Shown here piece after piece: positions 1-13,529 of a DNA stretch of 64,000 nt. The translations under genes and the position numbers were made by a program. The notes below the pieces were generated by a model. It was not told where the DNA came from. It did no database searches and saw only the letters and a program-made list of their open reading frames with translations. Origin of the DNA: Labyrinthula sp. Ha (Eukaryota; Sar; Bigyra; Labyrinthulida; Labyrinthulaceae); assembly GCA_015227615.1 (NCBI GenBank), contig JAALGZ010000025.1:124001-188000 (forward strand), written 5' to 3'. Each line of letters opens with the position of its first letter. The first letter of the stretch is position 1.

Positions 1-2429
1 ATTCTGTTCCAAAAATCATACGTGCAAAACCTTTATACATAAAACTTTGAGTAATTTCTTCTTGTGATTTACACAAGTCTACAAGAATAACAAAAGTAGA
101 TAAAAGAAGAAACCTTCCAAAAACAAGTTTAATATCACTCTTAAAAGAAGGTTTTATTTTTGATCTCTTTAGCTCAGGAAGTAATTCAGGAAGAATAAAC
201 ATATCATTTTCTATTTCTACAGGTATCAAAACCAAACTATTCAAAGCCAAACTTAAAATATATTTCTTTTCTTTATCAGAATATTCTTTTAATAAAATAT
301 TAAAAAGTTCTTTATTTAATTTTCCTTTATCAACATAAATTCTATATAAAGAAAATTTATTACTTGGAATTCTAAAAGCAAGTTCATGAAAATTTGGATC
401 TCTGATAAACTTACCTAAAGCTTGAGCAAGATAAGAAGGTGCAAAAAATATAAAGTTTTCATCTGCTTCCAAATCTAAATCAGGAAAATAACAAATTAAA
501 CCAGCTTTTGAATATATTCTAAGCATCTGTTCAACTTCCCAATCATTGAAACCACAAGAATAAGATCTATCTTCAAAATCTTTCAAAGTCATAATATTTG
601 TTTGTTCTCGACAATTATCCAGGAAAAGAATGTCTGCGGTTCCTAATTCAAAGTTAAGAAAGTTTTCTTTCTTTATTCCAGCTGCTCCAGAAACAAGACT
701 TTTTATTTTATCTTTTATATCTTTTTTCTCTTGAGAATCTAATTTTGAATTCTCAATAGGAAAGAAAATATTCATATCATTTTTCAACATATTTAACTCA
801 GAAGAAAGATTTTCAACAAAGTCTTGAAGTTTATTTTGTATTTTTTCTAGATTTGTATCATCATTCTTTCTTTTATATCTTTTTAAATAAGTACCAATAA
901 AAATAACTGGTGCTTTTTCTGTATTTCTTAAAATACTTTCACACCAAAATTTTAATCTATATAAATCATATTCAGATATTTTTGTCATATTAAAAACTAG
1001 AAAATAAAGTGAATTAGAATTCATAAAAATATGATGAACAGAAGAAAATATTTCTTGTCCACCAAAATCATAAACGCGAAAATAAACATCACTTGTAGCA
1101 AAACCATACCTATTTGTTTTCATATCTTCAATAAACGTTTCATCAGAAACTGTTCTTGAAAGAAGTTCTTTTTCAAAATCAAGTTTATATTTTGTTTCAA
1201 CTTCTTGATTTGGATCAAAATCATAATAAACAACACGAGGAAGACTATTTTTTACTCTTTGAACACTTAGTTCATATTTAGATATTGAATTCCAGTTATA
1301 AACATTTGGATGTACTGAAAATATATCAATATCATTCAAAACTAAAGTTGAATTGTTATCAAATAAAAAACTTTTGTCAAATAAACTTCTTATGGTAGAA
1401 GTTTTTCCAACTCTTCCATCACCCATAAAAAGAACTTGACATTCATTTAAAATAGTTCGGTTATTGTATCGATCCTTTAGCTTTAATGAAACATAACTTT
1501 TCATTCTTTCTTCTAATTTTTTACTATTGAATTTATTTTTTCCAAGTTCAAATAACAAAAGTGAAGAATGATTATCAAGTAAATCTTGAACTTCATTCTT
1601 GTTTTCTTCAATATTTGTTTCAGCAACTCGCAAACTAAAACTCAAAAGAAAACAAAAATACACATAAACTTCAACAAAACAGGCAAATTTTCCAAACACT
1701 GTTTTGTTAAATTGGTAATTTCTGGGTTTTGAAAGCTCAAATTATCTTCTTCAATACTAGAAATAAAGAAAAGAAGAGAGAATACAAAACACTTATCAAA
1801 GTGTTCATTCTTGAAACTTCTTTCAATATTTTAACAAGTGTTTCTTCTTTGATATTATTTTTCATGAAACTAATATTTAACATAAATAAAAACTTTACCT
1901 TATTAACTTTATTTTTTGTCCTTTTAAAAACTGAGAAAGAGAATTATCTTTTGGAATATTGCACAAATTAAAACTAAAACATAAAAACAAAAATAAATAT
2001 ACATTATTGACTGAATATTTAATTTTTGTTTTATTTTTTCCATTCCAATAAAATTCAAGGTGTTTAAATGACAATATAAAAACCTAAAATAAAAACAAAC
2101 CAAAAAAATACTGAAGTTCTTTAACCTTTGGAAACTTTTTGAACCAAATAAAAACGTTTTTTCCAATAAAATCTAAAGGACAGCAGTCAAAACTAAAGAA
2201 TAAAACAAGATATATGAATACGTCAAAAAAATAATCTCTTTGTGCACATTCACTTTTTTAACAAACTCTTCTGCTTCTTTTCTAAACCTTTCCTTTTCAA
2301 TTGGGTTCAAATTCTCATCATATGACCTATGAATTAGAAGGGGAAATAAATAAACCATTGAATCATGAAATAGTTGCTTCGATTTCTGTTCTCAAATTGT
2401 TGTTTAATTGATGGGGCTTTAAATGACAT
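1..2429 (-). CDS. Roco-family protein (LRR-Roc-COR), 3' part cut off by the window edge
   Basis: Roco proteins are large multidomain GTPases with leucine-rich repeats, a Ras-of-complex (Roc) domain and a C-terminal-of-Roc (COR) domain. Proposed exons on the minus strand: 2429-2356, 2326-2222, 2192-2112, 2083-2003, 1973-1899, 1869-1786, 1756-1664 and 1634-1. Seven introns of 28-29 nt, all phase 2 and GT..AG, separate them. The start ATG at 2429 follows an in-frame TAA two codons upstream. Residues about 20-250 are RI-like LRRs. The P-loop GDGRVGKTS is at about 269-277 and the switch II motif DFGGQE at about 387. The usual G4 motif (T-H/K-x-D) is not visible: the aligned place reads GTYLKRYK. 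COR follows (SKAGLICYF, then a P-x-x-L-x-x-x-L segment). The frame is open to base 1, so any further domain lies outside. Family assignment is firm; exact splice sites are inferred from frame and repeat periodicity. Confidence 0.85.
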
Positions 2430-2700
2430 TTTTTACGTTTTTTGTCTAAATTTGGTTTTTTTATTTGAAATTCGAGAAATATATTTCTTATCGAGAATTA
2501 ATGAGAATCCCGTTTAAAAAGTGTTCTCATTATGAAAAAAATAGCCGATCTGATTTTAATTTCATATTATTCCAAAACAAAAACACATTTTTAGATAAGA
2601 ATAATTTATAATCAAGTTTATTTTAAATTTGGTTGAATAAACGAGGTTCTTTTGGAATCCTACTCGGTTTGCAAAGAACAAAATGAGTTATGTACAAAGC
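2430..2700. other. intergenic region upstream of the left Roco gene
   Basis: AT-rich sequence with no ORF or RNA gene that I can support. It separates the Roco start from the LINE fragment and presumably holds the Roco promoter, but no specific element is recognisable. Confidence 0.5.
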
Positions 2701-3920
2701 TTCTTAGTAGTAAATTAGATTAGATTTCAAGGGAGTTCCGTCGCAATGCCAATTGAGTCAGAGGACCTAATCCTGCACGAGCCTGCGGTCTTGCCCATAC
2801 CCTCTACAGTAAAACTATTTTTGTAATTACTTTTTTTTTCCATTAACGGGTGTTCTTGAGCAGCAGGATCCCTCTTGTTCCATTAACATCTTTAATCTTT
2901 TGCTTGATTTCCCAAAATCCAACCCAGAATTGAAAGAAAACTGAAATCAGGACTGTAAAACATTGGATGGTGCCCGTTCAAGTGATCCAGTGGTCCAGGT
3001 GCAACATGATATGAGTCCAGATGGTTCAACACATTCAATTAAATGATTCGCAGCAGTTTTTGTCCAAGGTTTCCGCTTCCAGCTACATATTCCTCTCTGG
3101 ACGTGGTTTTATCTACATCCAAGTTGCAGGAGGCCGATTATGAACCTCACGGAGTATTTGCACGTTGCTTGTGGATCTTTTAGCTGTTCAGCTCCATCTG
3201 CAACATACATATTATTCGGATTTTGACGCTGTTTGACTAATGTAACACGATCCAACGATTTTAGGGATAACAGTTCATTAAATACACCCGAGTTCAAGAA
3301 GATCATATTTAATTAGGTTGTGGTGGTTCCAGGTTGGTGCTGGGATGGCTTCTGTTCTTACTCTTATGTCTTGGTTTTCTCTCTCTAGCTACAATGTACT
3401 TTTCTTTGGCGTGCAGAGGATTCCAAGCCAGTCGAGTGTATTTGAGGTTAGGAGGGAGCACCCAGCTTTTATCCTGGGTGGTGTGGTGAGATGGGTTGGA
3501 GAAAGTTCCAGTGGGTCTTGGCGCTGTAAATGGGCGGGTGGGAGGTTCACAGTGCTTCTTTCTAATTGTTCATAAATTTGTGAAGTTGGAGTTAAAGTTG
3601 GAGGTTCATGGTCGTGTGGCACCGGTTTGTCCTGTTGTTCCAGATGTTCTATGACCATGTTTTGCAGCAGTGCTTTTTACAGAGATATTTTTTCATGGAG
3701 ACATTGTGTTGTTCCAGGTTCTAGAACGGTTGCTTCACGTGCTGCGTCCAGTTGAGCATTCACAGTTTCCTGTTCACTGAAGGTTTGGATTCTTTGTTCT
3801 GCAAGTTCACCAACATTTACATTTACATCCTGCAGGTTGAAGCTCATACTCTCTAGGTTGTCTATCTTCCTTTTAAAATTTTTAGAAAGTTCTTTGAGTC
3901 TCTTCTTGATGGTTGGCTGA
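2700..3920 (-). mobile_element. 3' fragment of a LINE (post-RT region), minus strand
   Basis: This segment is visibly less AT-rich than its flanks. On the minus strand it encodes pieces that resemble the part after the reverse transcriptase in the LINE at 60.6-62.6 kb. Around 3920-3700 there is a coiled-coil-like stretch containing KRKIDNLESMSFNLQ, which parallels NKVIDKIESYSFQLE of that copy. A proline-rich tail with LPPAHL and LSPTHL follows (3658-3389), paralleling LPPTHF there. No RT or endonuclease motif is present, so it looks like a 5'-truncated copy, the usual product of incomplete target-primed reverse transcription. Several stops interrupt it. Boundaries are approximate, and the left (3') end may lie near 2.7 kb. 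Confidence 0.5.
2799..2822. repeat. short motif shared with 16841-16863
   Basis: The 23-bp stretch ACCCTCTACA(G/A)TAAAACTAT plus TTT occurs here and at 16841-16863 with one difference. Here it lies 3' of the LINE fragment in minus-strand orientation, so it may belong to the LINE 3' end. Confidence 0.4.
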
Positions 3921-5873
3921 GTAAATTAATTCATGCCCACATGGTCCAATAGAAAATTCATAAACAAAATTTGAAAGTATTACAAAAACGGGTCATTGAG
4001 TCAAAACTGCAAATTTTGTACTTGTAAAGACATTTAGAGGGGCTGGGAACAAAGTGCAGAACAATAAAAGCTACCAAGTAAACACTAATAATTAAAAAGT
4101 AAATGTTAGAGTATCTTCTCCTGCTTACTCTATGGAATTACTTCACCTACAGATTGTAATTAAACTTACTTGATGAATATTGGATTAGCGTATTCCTTTA
4201 AAAATGTCCCTCATGAGTCCATCCGCTCTTCTCACTCGTTTCTTGTTGAAGATGAGTATGGATTTAAGAGCTTTGCCATATCATGGAGACAGGCATATTG
4301 AAGAGTTGATATAGGCTATGAACAAAAGACTAGGATAATCTCAATGAAGGTTTGATTAATCTCAGGCTAAGTTTCAAACTCTGAAAAATTCAGATTCTGT
4401 AACAGCATGGAAAATTTAAGATTAATAAGTCTTAGATTGCACATGAAAAATTACTGACGTCTGAAGAGATTATTTATCCACAGATCCAATTAGCGAATTA
4501 GCATCAACCGAATATGCAGTTCAAGGTATAAATTCTTACTCTAAAAATTCTTTAAATTGCGTTTTTCAGCAACTCATTAGTTTCAAATATATGACGCATG
4601 ATGTTAGAAGAAATCCTGCAACTAAAGATCACATTTTATCCACCGTAACTGCTTAACCGTTTTTAAATTTTCCAAAAACAAGCGTTTCTCCCTGAACTTT
4701 AGTTTTGAATAAGTAATTCTTGAACACAAAGCTAAGAAATAATGAGATGTAAAGATGCTTTGCCCATCACAGCGGAGAGACTTTCATGCTCCCCACGTAA
4801 TTATAAGCATCCCTTCTTGGGGCGTCAAACTTACCATCAATTTCATCAACATTCTTTTTCTGCTAGATCTTTGGTTCTTTGGATTTGCAATTTGGGCAAT
4901 TAGAAATTCTACCAAGAGAAAATTATGTGTTTTTGACAAATATGTAAAGAACCATGTCCCGTTTTTACCTCTAATTTTGGATTTTCGGGATTGGTGTTTT
5001 AATTCCGCAATTCTTTACCGCATATAATTTGATTGGGTAAATTATGTTTTGGTCTGTTAAGAGCCAAAAGAGTACTTAAACAATATTTCGAACACAGTCA
5101 CACAAAAAAATAAAAAAAAAAGATAAAAGAATAAAGAAAATATAAGAAAAAACTTGAATGGCAGTTGGGCTCTTCAGAGATTTATTTCAGCTAATAAAAT
5201 GGAAGAGGCAAGAACAACAACACGTGCTATAGGAGTACTTTAGATATCTGGGATGAGCTCCTACTTCTTCAAATTCAATGAACAGAAAAATATTTTTACA
5301 CAGAAGACAATTCAAGAAATATAAAATAAGATGCATAGTTAACAAAAATCATTTCTTGTGATAAAGATTAAGTTTGATATTCAAGAAATATCTTCGTTTT
5401 CTTTGTAATAAACCTAAGACATCTTGACCATAAGTTTAAATCTGAGGTAAATATTAACAAAATGTTTCAGATAAAGCTGACAAACAAAATAGAACCATTC
5501 ATATACGTGGGAAAGCAGAGACAGTTACTATTCACTCTGAATTTATTCTTTCAGCTCAATTCTTTTAAATTTAACTTGTCAAAAAATTTATTGCAAAATA
5601 GATGAGGAACGATAAAAGTATAAAAAGATACATGAGATGTCATGCAGAGGTTTTAGTACGCTTTATTGTAGTTTGTATGATCCAAGGTGGTTTTTTAGAA
5701 TTATTTAAATGAAACTACAAATATTCGATGACTATTTAATGGTTTGGCTTTCTAAAAAACTATTCAGAAACACCTTTATGATATCTATTAATACTGTATT
5801 CAAACATATAAATCCCGGGTTTTTTTGTGTTAAAATGTGCTTGTTATACTTCCTGTATATGTACATTGTTGTA

Positions 5874-5914
<41 letters not shown>

Positions 5915-8900
5915 ATTTGTTAATACAAGGGCACTTCTAAATGCGAAATGGTAGAACCAATGAGTTCTGATTTGAAAAATCTAAAATTCAAGAGGTTTTT
6001 TCCAAATGCTATCTCCTACCTGCTTACATGTGATGAATAGATGATCCATATACTTTATTCTTTTCACTGATACTTGTTTGGCTGTGAACCTTAATAAAAT
6101 CTAAGGTATTCTATGCCAAAGTAAGAGATAAACTGCTCTTACTTTATACCGATATCTTTGGTAGCAAAGACTACTGATAGTATAAATCCCTTTTCAGAGA
6201 TAGAAACTATATATATATATTTCTGTTTTTACATCTTGTATCTACATAATAGTGGTCTTCAAGAAGGTACAATAGATTATTTATCGCTAACAATATGGTG
6301 TCTACAGGTTTTCTTGGTATAGATTATATTTGAATTTGCAACGTGGAGAATAAGTATAATATTGTGTACTACAAGTTCGCATTTGAAATTAGGTAATGAT
6401 TATTGCATTCTCTGTGACAGTTTAATCTTTTTAAACATCAGCCACATTGTATTGAAAATTTCAAGAACTATGCTAATATTTAAGGTATAAAGTTTTGGCC
6501 AAATTTTACAAACAATTTTTGAAAGAAGTGAAACCAGGTAGAATTTTGTTTTCTTGTTACTGGAATTCTTTCAAAAAAACAGAAGAAAATAACTTCACCA
6601 CATCAAAGTAGTTTCCCATTCAGTTGCATTCACGAAAGTGATTACGAAAAATTAACGTGCCAATAAATTCTAATCTTTAGCGATGAATGGAGGATTTATT
6701 TTTATAAAATTGGTTTAAAATTAGAACTATTAGTACTTATTAGATATAATTTGTCAATGAAGAGTTGCCTCTTGGCTGAGAAAAATGAGCTCATAATTCT
6801 TAGTTTCATTACAGTTTCTTAGTTGTTATATAGCAACAGAATAAAAAAGGAATTTTATTTTATCGAATAATGAGATTATCTAAGTCTATGTGACTAAATT
6901 CAGCATCAGATTATGATTCCATATACCTGTGTCTAAGCTCCCTGAAGTATTAAGAAAAATTTTGAGGGAGGGGGTCAATTTTTTAACAAGTAATTTTATC
7001 ATTTATAACCTCACAATATTGAAAATCCTTAGAATTCTAGAGAAAGCATCTGAAATGCTATTCAGCATACTAATCGGATATATCTCCTAATATTCCTTTC
7101 ATTTCAAAAACGAAGTTAAGATCGCTGGATTGAAGAATTGTTTTGGTGGCATCATTTTAAGCCCAGAATGCCAGGAAATTCTTTAAGTTGCCAAAGAGCG
7201 TATCACTGATAGCTCTAGTAAGATCACCATTTTCTCTTCTCTCCATAGAGGGTTTGAGTACATGACAATATCTGCTTATAGTCATAAGTATCTCTGGCTC
7301 GCATATCTAACCTAACATGGTATCAGTTCATAAAACAACTAAAATATTCTTGTTAAATGCTACAAATATTTGGCGTACTATATCATAATAATATTTATCA
7401 GTACATATTACAAGATATAATGAAAAAGTAAATCATATTTACATCTAGAGGTCTTTCTATTTCTCTTTTGTATCGCTAATTTGTATATTCATACTTGTTG
7501 CATAACATTTTCTTCTTTTTCTTAATACTATCTTGATCTTTTTAAGAGTTGCATAGAATAACGATATTAACTAGATATATTACATAGAAAATTTTGAATA
7601 ATATGTTTTTTACTTACTTCATTCCAGCAACACTTATGAGGTGAAACACAAAAATTGGGTTCTGGCATATGTATAGTGAACAAACACTGCTTATGATTCA
7701 ATACTCTAATATACAATTAAACAATTTTATATTTAGCATATCACAAAATGATCTTAGGATACTAGATGCGATTTCAATTCAGGTAAGCATCTCATCAAAT
7801 GAAGTATCAGTGAAACTAATATTAAGGGTCATGTGACCTAACTCTTAATTCAATGGTTCATTATAACTAAAAGTTTTAAACGGTGACTGAAAGGGGGTTT
7901 AATTTTCTTTGAATTTGCTTCTCCTAAATGTTTTATTATTGATCTCTAAATACACCTTGAGTTCCCAGAAAAAACATGTTTAAGATTGCCATTTGAAACA
8001 ATAATGATATAGATTATGAGTTTGACATTTTACTGTAATTTTGCGTGAGGTTGGATTCCTTCTCAAGTAGTGTTAGTGGGTTTTTACAATATGGCATTTC
8101 TTGAAGACTTAATTTAAGGATCCCATCCATATATTTTTGATAAAACCGAATTCTTATTCTTTGCAAGATTTTCTCTACTGTTCGCACGAACCATCGACAT
8201 TGGCCTAGCTATATTAGAAAGGAAATAAACCCATATTATGTGATTCAAAATTAATAGCAACATTTTTTGTAATCGTTATATTGAACTTGATAAACTTACG
8301 GACAGTAAGATCAAGCTTCCTAATACTTCAAGTTTAGAAAAAAAGTAGTGAGTCGGTCTAAGCAGATTTTGATGCTGTGAAGTATGGGTAATAGAGTAGT
8401 AGTCATTTTCAGGATATTATAGAGCTTTCTTGAACTATGTTGTTTTTTACTTTTCATTAAGTATGGTTTTGGGATCTTACAATTTAATATTAGATATTTA
8501 GATAATGGTATGATTTATTGTAAAAACATATTATTTTCAAAATATAGCTATTAGAGTGTTCATTAAATATCTGTTCAAGGTCACTATATCCATAGAAAGT
8601 TAATATAGTTTGCAGAGTATATTATAAGCTACATACAATGATAAATTTCTCAGAATATGGGATATACAGAATACACTCAATAACACGTTGATAGAATGAA
8701 ATATATTAAAATTTGTAGCTTGCTAACAACCGCATGATTGTCACCAATCTACACTATTTTAGGTACAACTATGATAGTCCTGGAATAGTTAATTTGAAAT
8801 ATTATTGGAAGTAAGAGCGAAAAAAAAAATTTGAATGATTGTTGGTATCAGCATTAATTTTATAATCATTTCTCAAAGGTTACCCCTGTTCAAAATCTGT

Positions 8901-9990
8901 TTTCACAACATACCTAGAACAGGGTTTGAAATTCTACCTCATTATAATAGTTATTTCAGATATTTCAGCGGAACCTAGTAATTCCCCCTGGCAACTAATT
9001 GAACAATTGAAAAAACTTTCAAAGTTTTAACCCTGAGTATTGACTTAGTTACCCTGCAAATACATATAATTGCAACTAGGCTCAATAGATTCTAATATGA
9101 GTTTTTTAAAGACTTTGGTCTAGCACTGTCGTATGAAAGATCCTTCAGAATTTTTGCATTATTTTTTCAAACATTAATTGCTATGTTTAGTCCCCTGTTG
9201 ATGGGTTGATGTAAGTGAGAACTGATTGATTCTGGAAAGGATACATTTAATTATGTGCGTTTACACTAAAAGAACACCGGCTGTGATTCAGTGTTGAAGA
9301 GAAAGTTTTCCACTTATCTTTTTTGCCCTTTCTCTTTAAGATTATTATTATTATTGCCAGTTTTCTTACTTTAATAATCTATTACTACTCTCATAATATT
9401 CAGCAGCTAAGATGAGAGTAAGGCACTACATCTGCAAACCTGCCTCTACGTTTGTCCTAGAAACTTTTGCTTGCTCACAGCTCCATAGAAAAGTTTCTGG
9501 TATCGTAGTCGTACTGTACAAAAGCAACTTGGGTAATATAATTTTGGGGCACTACTGATATGCTCATGTTGGGCTTCCCGTAACATTCAGCTATAGCATC
9601 TCAACTCTCAAAATAGTGATTTCCCAAAATTTGCGAATAATCTAATTCGAAATTAGCAAATCACGCAAGAAATCAAGAAAGGGATCGAGATATTATCAGA
9701 CTTCTTATGCAGCGCTCCAGTTGTAAAACTAATTATTCTAAGTTCCTTTGCTGATCTTTTTGAGATGTCCTGCACCAATTTTATACCTCTATTGCTGCTA
9801 TTCCTTCTATCCTACGAGATAATCGTGGTCTATGAAGAGTTCCAGTTGAACTATTTTCAGCTAGGAATCCAAGAAGCAGATGAAGCCAGGAGTTATTTTA
9901 AATGCACGTGAGAGGTGTATCGGGCGATGAATTATAGTAGCTTCAGCTATGTTCCTGCATTATTGAAGTATATTTTTCTCTTTTTAGTTA
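3921..9990. other. gene-free AT-rich region of about 6 kb
   Basis: I see no convincing coding sequence on either strand. The longest open frame (4755-5027, plus) has no family features. Contents are AT-rich sequence, homopurine and homopyrimidine runs, and a TA microsatellite at 5877-5910. No tRNA or rRNA signature was noticed. Confidence 0.5.
5877..5910. repeat. (AT)17 microsatellite
   Basis: Seventeen uninterrupted AT units, directly visible. A shorter, imperfect TA run lies near 6210-6222. Confidence 0.95.
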
Positions 9991-12900
9991 TTCATAATTG
10001 TGAATGGTGATATTGAGTTCACGGTTTCAGGGTGGAAGGATAATTCTGATGGGGGTGGTTTGTTTTCCCCGGGTGATGGCGGGTGAAGGGGGAGAGTGTT
10101 CATATTGCTCCAGTGTTGCATCAAAGTGTTCCAGAAGTGAGTTCATGTTTTCAACTAGGATACGATTCTGTGGGAAGAGGTGTGCTTCAAGTTTCCTTAG
10201 GGATTCCGATAGTTCTATATCGGTTTCCATGGCTGGGCACACTTCTAGCCCCCTCTTTCATTTCTTTTATTATTCTTAGGATGTTTATGTCTCCATCTTT
10301 GAGGATGTTAGCTTTCTTCGTGTGTTCAAGCGATCGTGCTGGATTAGGTTGGGGGCGCGTTTTATGCTTCTGGATAGTTTGTTCAAGACTTTAGATATAT
10401 TTTTGTTTTTCTGATTCCAGAACTCATTGCCGTATTGGATTTTTAAGACCATTAGCGCTTTCACTATGTTCTTTTTCCTTCTGGATGTTATCGCGTTGTT
10501 TCTCAATATTGACTGCAATTCACTAAGTGTTTTCTCTGCAGTTTTGATTCTAGCAAACTCGTTGAATTATGTTTGAGCTGTTGCTGTTATATCCCCTCCA
10601 AGATATATAAAAGTTTTTACCCCTTTAATGGTTCCAAAGTTGGTTTTTCATTTGCTCTTCTATTGGGATATTGTTATAGAGAAAGTTTTGTTCAGCGGTA
10701 GCAACGTCTGTAGTGACCTTTATACTTCTAATCAGTGTTGCTCCCGGTCCAGGGCACTGTTTTTTATGTCCTACGAGAACTTCGTTTGTCGAAAAATTGG
10801 GGAACACGAGGTGCAGGTGTGAATGCTAACCAGTTATTAGATTCAAGTGTCCGAAGGCATATCCCTAAACTTTCTTCTTTGGACAATTCCCATAAGTTGA
10901 GTTCTATGTGTATTGATTTTTAGGCTAGATAAGTATGAAACTTCTTCTGTATATTGATCAAAATATTTTAAAATATTCTTGCACTTTCTCTGGATACAAA
11001 AATTGTCAGCAAATTCAAGGTCGCTCTAAAAACATGGATTATTCTTCTGGAAAGCTCAAGTTTATTTTTCTAATATTCCACTAAGCAGAGAACTTATTGC
11101 AAAAACAAATAATTTGGGGCTTAGTGAGTCGCCTTGTAGTACGCCTCTATTTATTTCTACTCTGTCGCTTATATTTTTTCCTATTTTGACTTGGACTGCA
11201 GTATATTGATTTAGGTAAAAAAAAATAATGGCGAAGTTAGATGGATTTTTTTCTCTCTCTTAAACTTATTTTAAGGAAAGGGTGTTGATAGGAGTCAACA
11301 ACTTTTTTAAGATCTATAAAGAGGCATAGTAACTTTATGGTCTCTATTTGACTGAGTTTGCAGCGCTTCATGGGGATTTATATTTTTTTCTAGTTTCTGT
11401 AATTCCCCGAAATCCAGATTAATATTTTCCGATTGAACTTTCTAGGTTATTCTTCAACCCATTGTTCATTATTTCAGTGTTATGCTTGTAAGAAATGTTG
11501 AGTAATGATATTGATCTATGATTTGAAGGAAGTTGATGGTGCCCTTTTATACATAGGAATATTGTGTTTTCAGCTGAAAGAGAGAAAAGTAGACCTGTGC
11601 TCAAGCTACTTGGACTAAGAAGCATTCTTCCGTGAGTTGATGCAGGTACTTTATTACGATTTTGTTATTCTTTAGAACTTCATTTGTAACTCCATCAAGT
11701 CAAGGTGATTTATGGTTCTTTAACATTTTGGCAGTTTCTTGAAGTTTGTTCAGGATTGGAGATGTATTAATTTCCTCTATTTTTGCTTCAAAAATATACA
11801 GTTGAGTGTTCATGATGTTTCCTTCTATGTTCCTTTAAGTGAGTTCAAGGTATTATTTGAATATTTTTACTCGTTTTTTGTCGCTTAGGTATTTTCTATT
11901 TTTCATGGTAATGGTGCGTTGAAGTTTCCGCTTATTTGAAAGGTTCATGGATATCATTTTTTGTCATAGCTGTATCTATTTTTCTTGCTTGGAGATCCAA
12001 CCAGGTTTTGTAGTCGTTCAAGGTACTTTTTCTTATCATCTCCCTTAGTATTTTAGATTCGTTTTCGGTTAGATATTTACAAATTCTTCTTCTTGTTTAA
12101 AATAGAGTTTCTGTTCTATCTGAAGATGTTCTGTAGAGTCGTTCATGTGTTGTCAGTTGGATGCAGTTATTTGATGGCTTTCTTTATTGTTGACTTGAGC
12201 TTCTGGAAGTTTGGTCTTGGTTGTTTCCCAGAGTTGTTGAATGGTGCGAGCTTGGCTAATTCTTCTTCGAACCCTTGTCGCATTTCTTCGTTTAGCTTCC
12301 ATCGGTTTGCGTCTATTTTGAAAAACTCTTTGTAGTTTCGATGCATCCTTGGGTTTTGGTTGGAGTATTTCCTGAACTTTTATGAGACTAGTGCTTCAAC
12401 TGGTTGATGATCAAACTCCGTTCTATTGTATATCTTCTCTCCTAGTTTTCTTTTTATCCGAATTTTTCGGAATAGTGGGGTGCTGCTCTTAATCGCTATG
12501 ATGAAGTCTATTCCTGAGAGTTTCCGATTACTCTTGTTCTTTTAATAGTATGTTACATGACTATTTGTCTTCTTTGCATCAGTTGCGAAGTATGAGTTGA
12601 TGATGGCCAGATTGTACTTGTTCAGAAAGTCTCGAAGTATTTTGCCGTTCCTGTTCATTCTAGTCATGTATACATATTTACCGGTGCTTGTCACTTTGCT
12701 GTGTCATACATGAGCGTTCCATTCGCCTAGGACTATTATGAGGTCTTTTTTCCTTTTCAGTGAAGTTGCTTTCTGAAGTCTTGTTAAAAACTTGTTGTAT
12801 TCTTTCGCTGTTTTACCTGCGTTTTGTGCATAGATATTGAGGATATAATAGCTTTTAGAGCTAAGCTTAATTTTAACACCTAAAATTCTATCTTCAAATA

Positions 12901-13165
12901 GTTTTTCTACTTCTTTGTTCATTTTCTTGCTCCAATATATTACTAAAATATTGATTTTCCTTTTTTCTGTGTCTTTGTTCTTAGAAGAATCTGTTATGAA
13001 CCATTTTAGTTTAGAGATGCTAGCTCTTTCGACGTATTCCATTTCTTTGTTGCGTACTTCCTGCATTGCGAGGACGTTAGTATTGGCAATTAGCGCATAT
13101 TCCTCAAAAGACCTGAGCTTGTAAAAGGTGAGATGGTAAACATTCACAGAGAAAATCAAGATTGC
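9990..13165 (-). mobile_element. LINE with APE-type endonuclease and reverse transcriptase, decayed
   Basis: Read on the minus strand, right to left. An apurinic-type endonuclease occupies 13159 to about 12350: VLAMQEVRN at the start, ILNIYAQNA, then VLGEWNAHV (usual GDFN/GDWN), then IDFIIA and DHQPV (usual SDHxP). RT block one follows near 11720-11660 (LKNHKSP, then LDGVTNEVLK). The segment KGHHQLPSNHRSISLLN is near 11560-11500 and GVLQGDSLSP-type sequence near 11150-11110. A catalytic box corresponding to FADD reads FADN near 11000. The post-RT segment at 10518-10285 (RRKKNIVKALMVLKIQYG) matches the corresponding part of the 61-kb copy. Stops in several places break every long frame, so the copy is dead. 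ORFs seen on the plus strand here are shadows. Ends are approximate. Confidence 0.85.
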
Positions 13166-13529
13166 TCTGAAATCTTATGCTTTATTGATTGGGGACTGTC
13201 TTTTGACTGCTTGGAAGCTGCTAGTACTCAAAATAATTTCTTTGTTTTTAACTTTTTTAGGTTCCCAAATATTTTATTTCTTCTTGTAAAATATTCAGAT
13301 CGACTCTATATAGCCGAATAAAGAATCATACTATTGAGTATGTAGAACACTTTAGACTGGATCCTTTTCCGAGCATACAAAGGATTAATCCTCAATAAAT
13401 CGGAAAATTCTCACCATTTTGTTCTATTATTTCTTTTATATCGGTATTTTGTACAAAGAGTAACTGGTCAGTAAATAAATAGAGCTCAGAGAACTAAAAG
13501 AAAGTGTTACTTTGAAAAAATAGTGGATT
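13166..13529. other. intergenic region upstream of lipase A
   Basis: AT-rich spacer between the LINE 5' side and the lipase gene. An in-frame TAG lies three codons before the lipase ATG. No promoter motif can be named with confidence. Confidence 0.5.

Noticed and set aside
3318-3575. 85-codon plus-strand frame.
   Set aside because: Antisense shadow of the LINE fragment; no independent protein features.
4755-5027. 90-codon plus-strand frame with a hydrophobic stretch.
   Set aside because: No conserved pattern, codon character or gene context; considered chance.
10004-10394. Overlapping plus-strand frames of 60-103 codons.
   Set aside because: Shadows of the minus-strand LINE; protein features are only on the minus strand.
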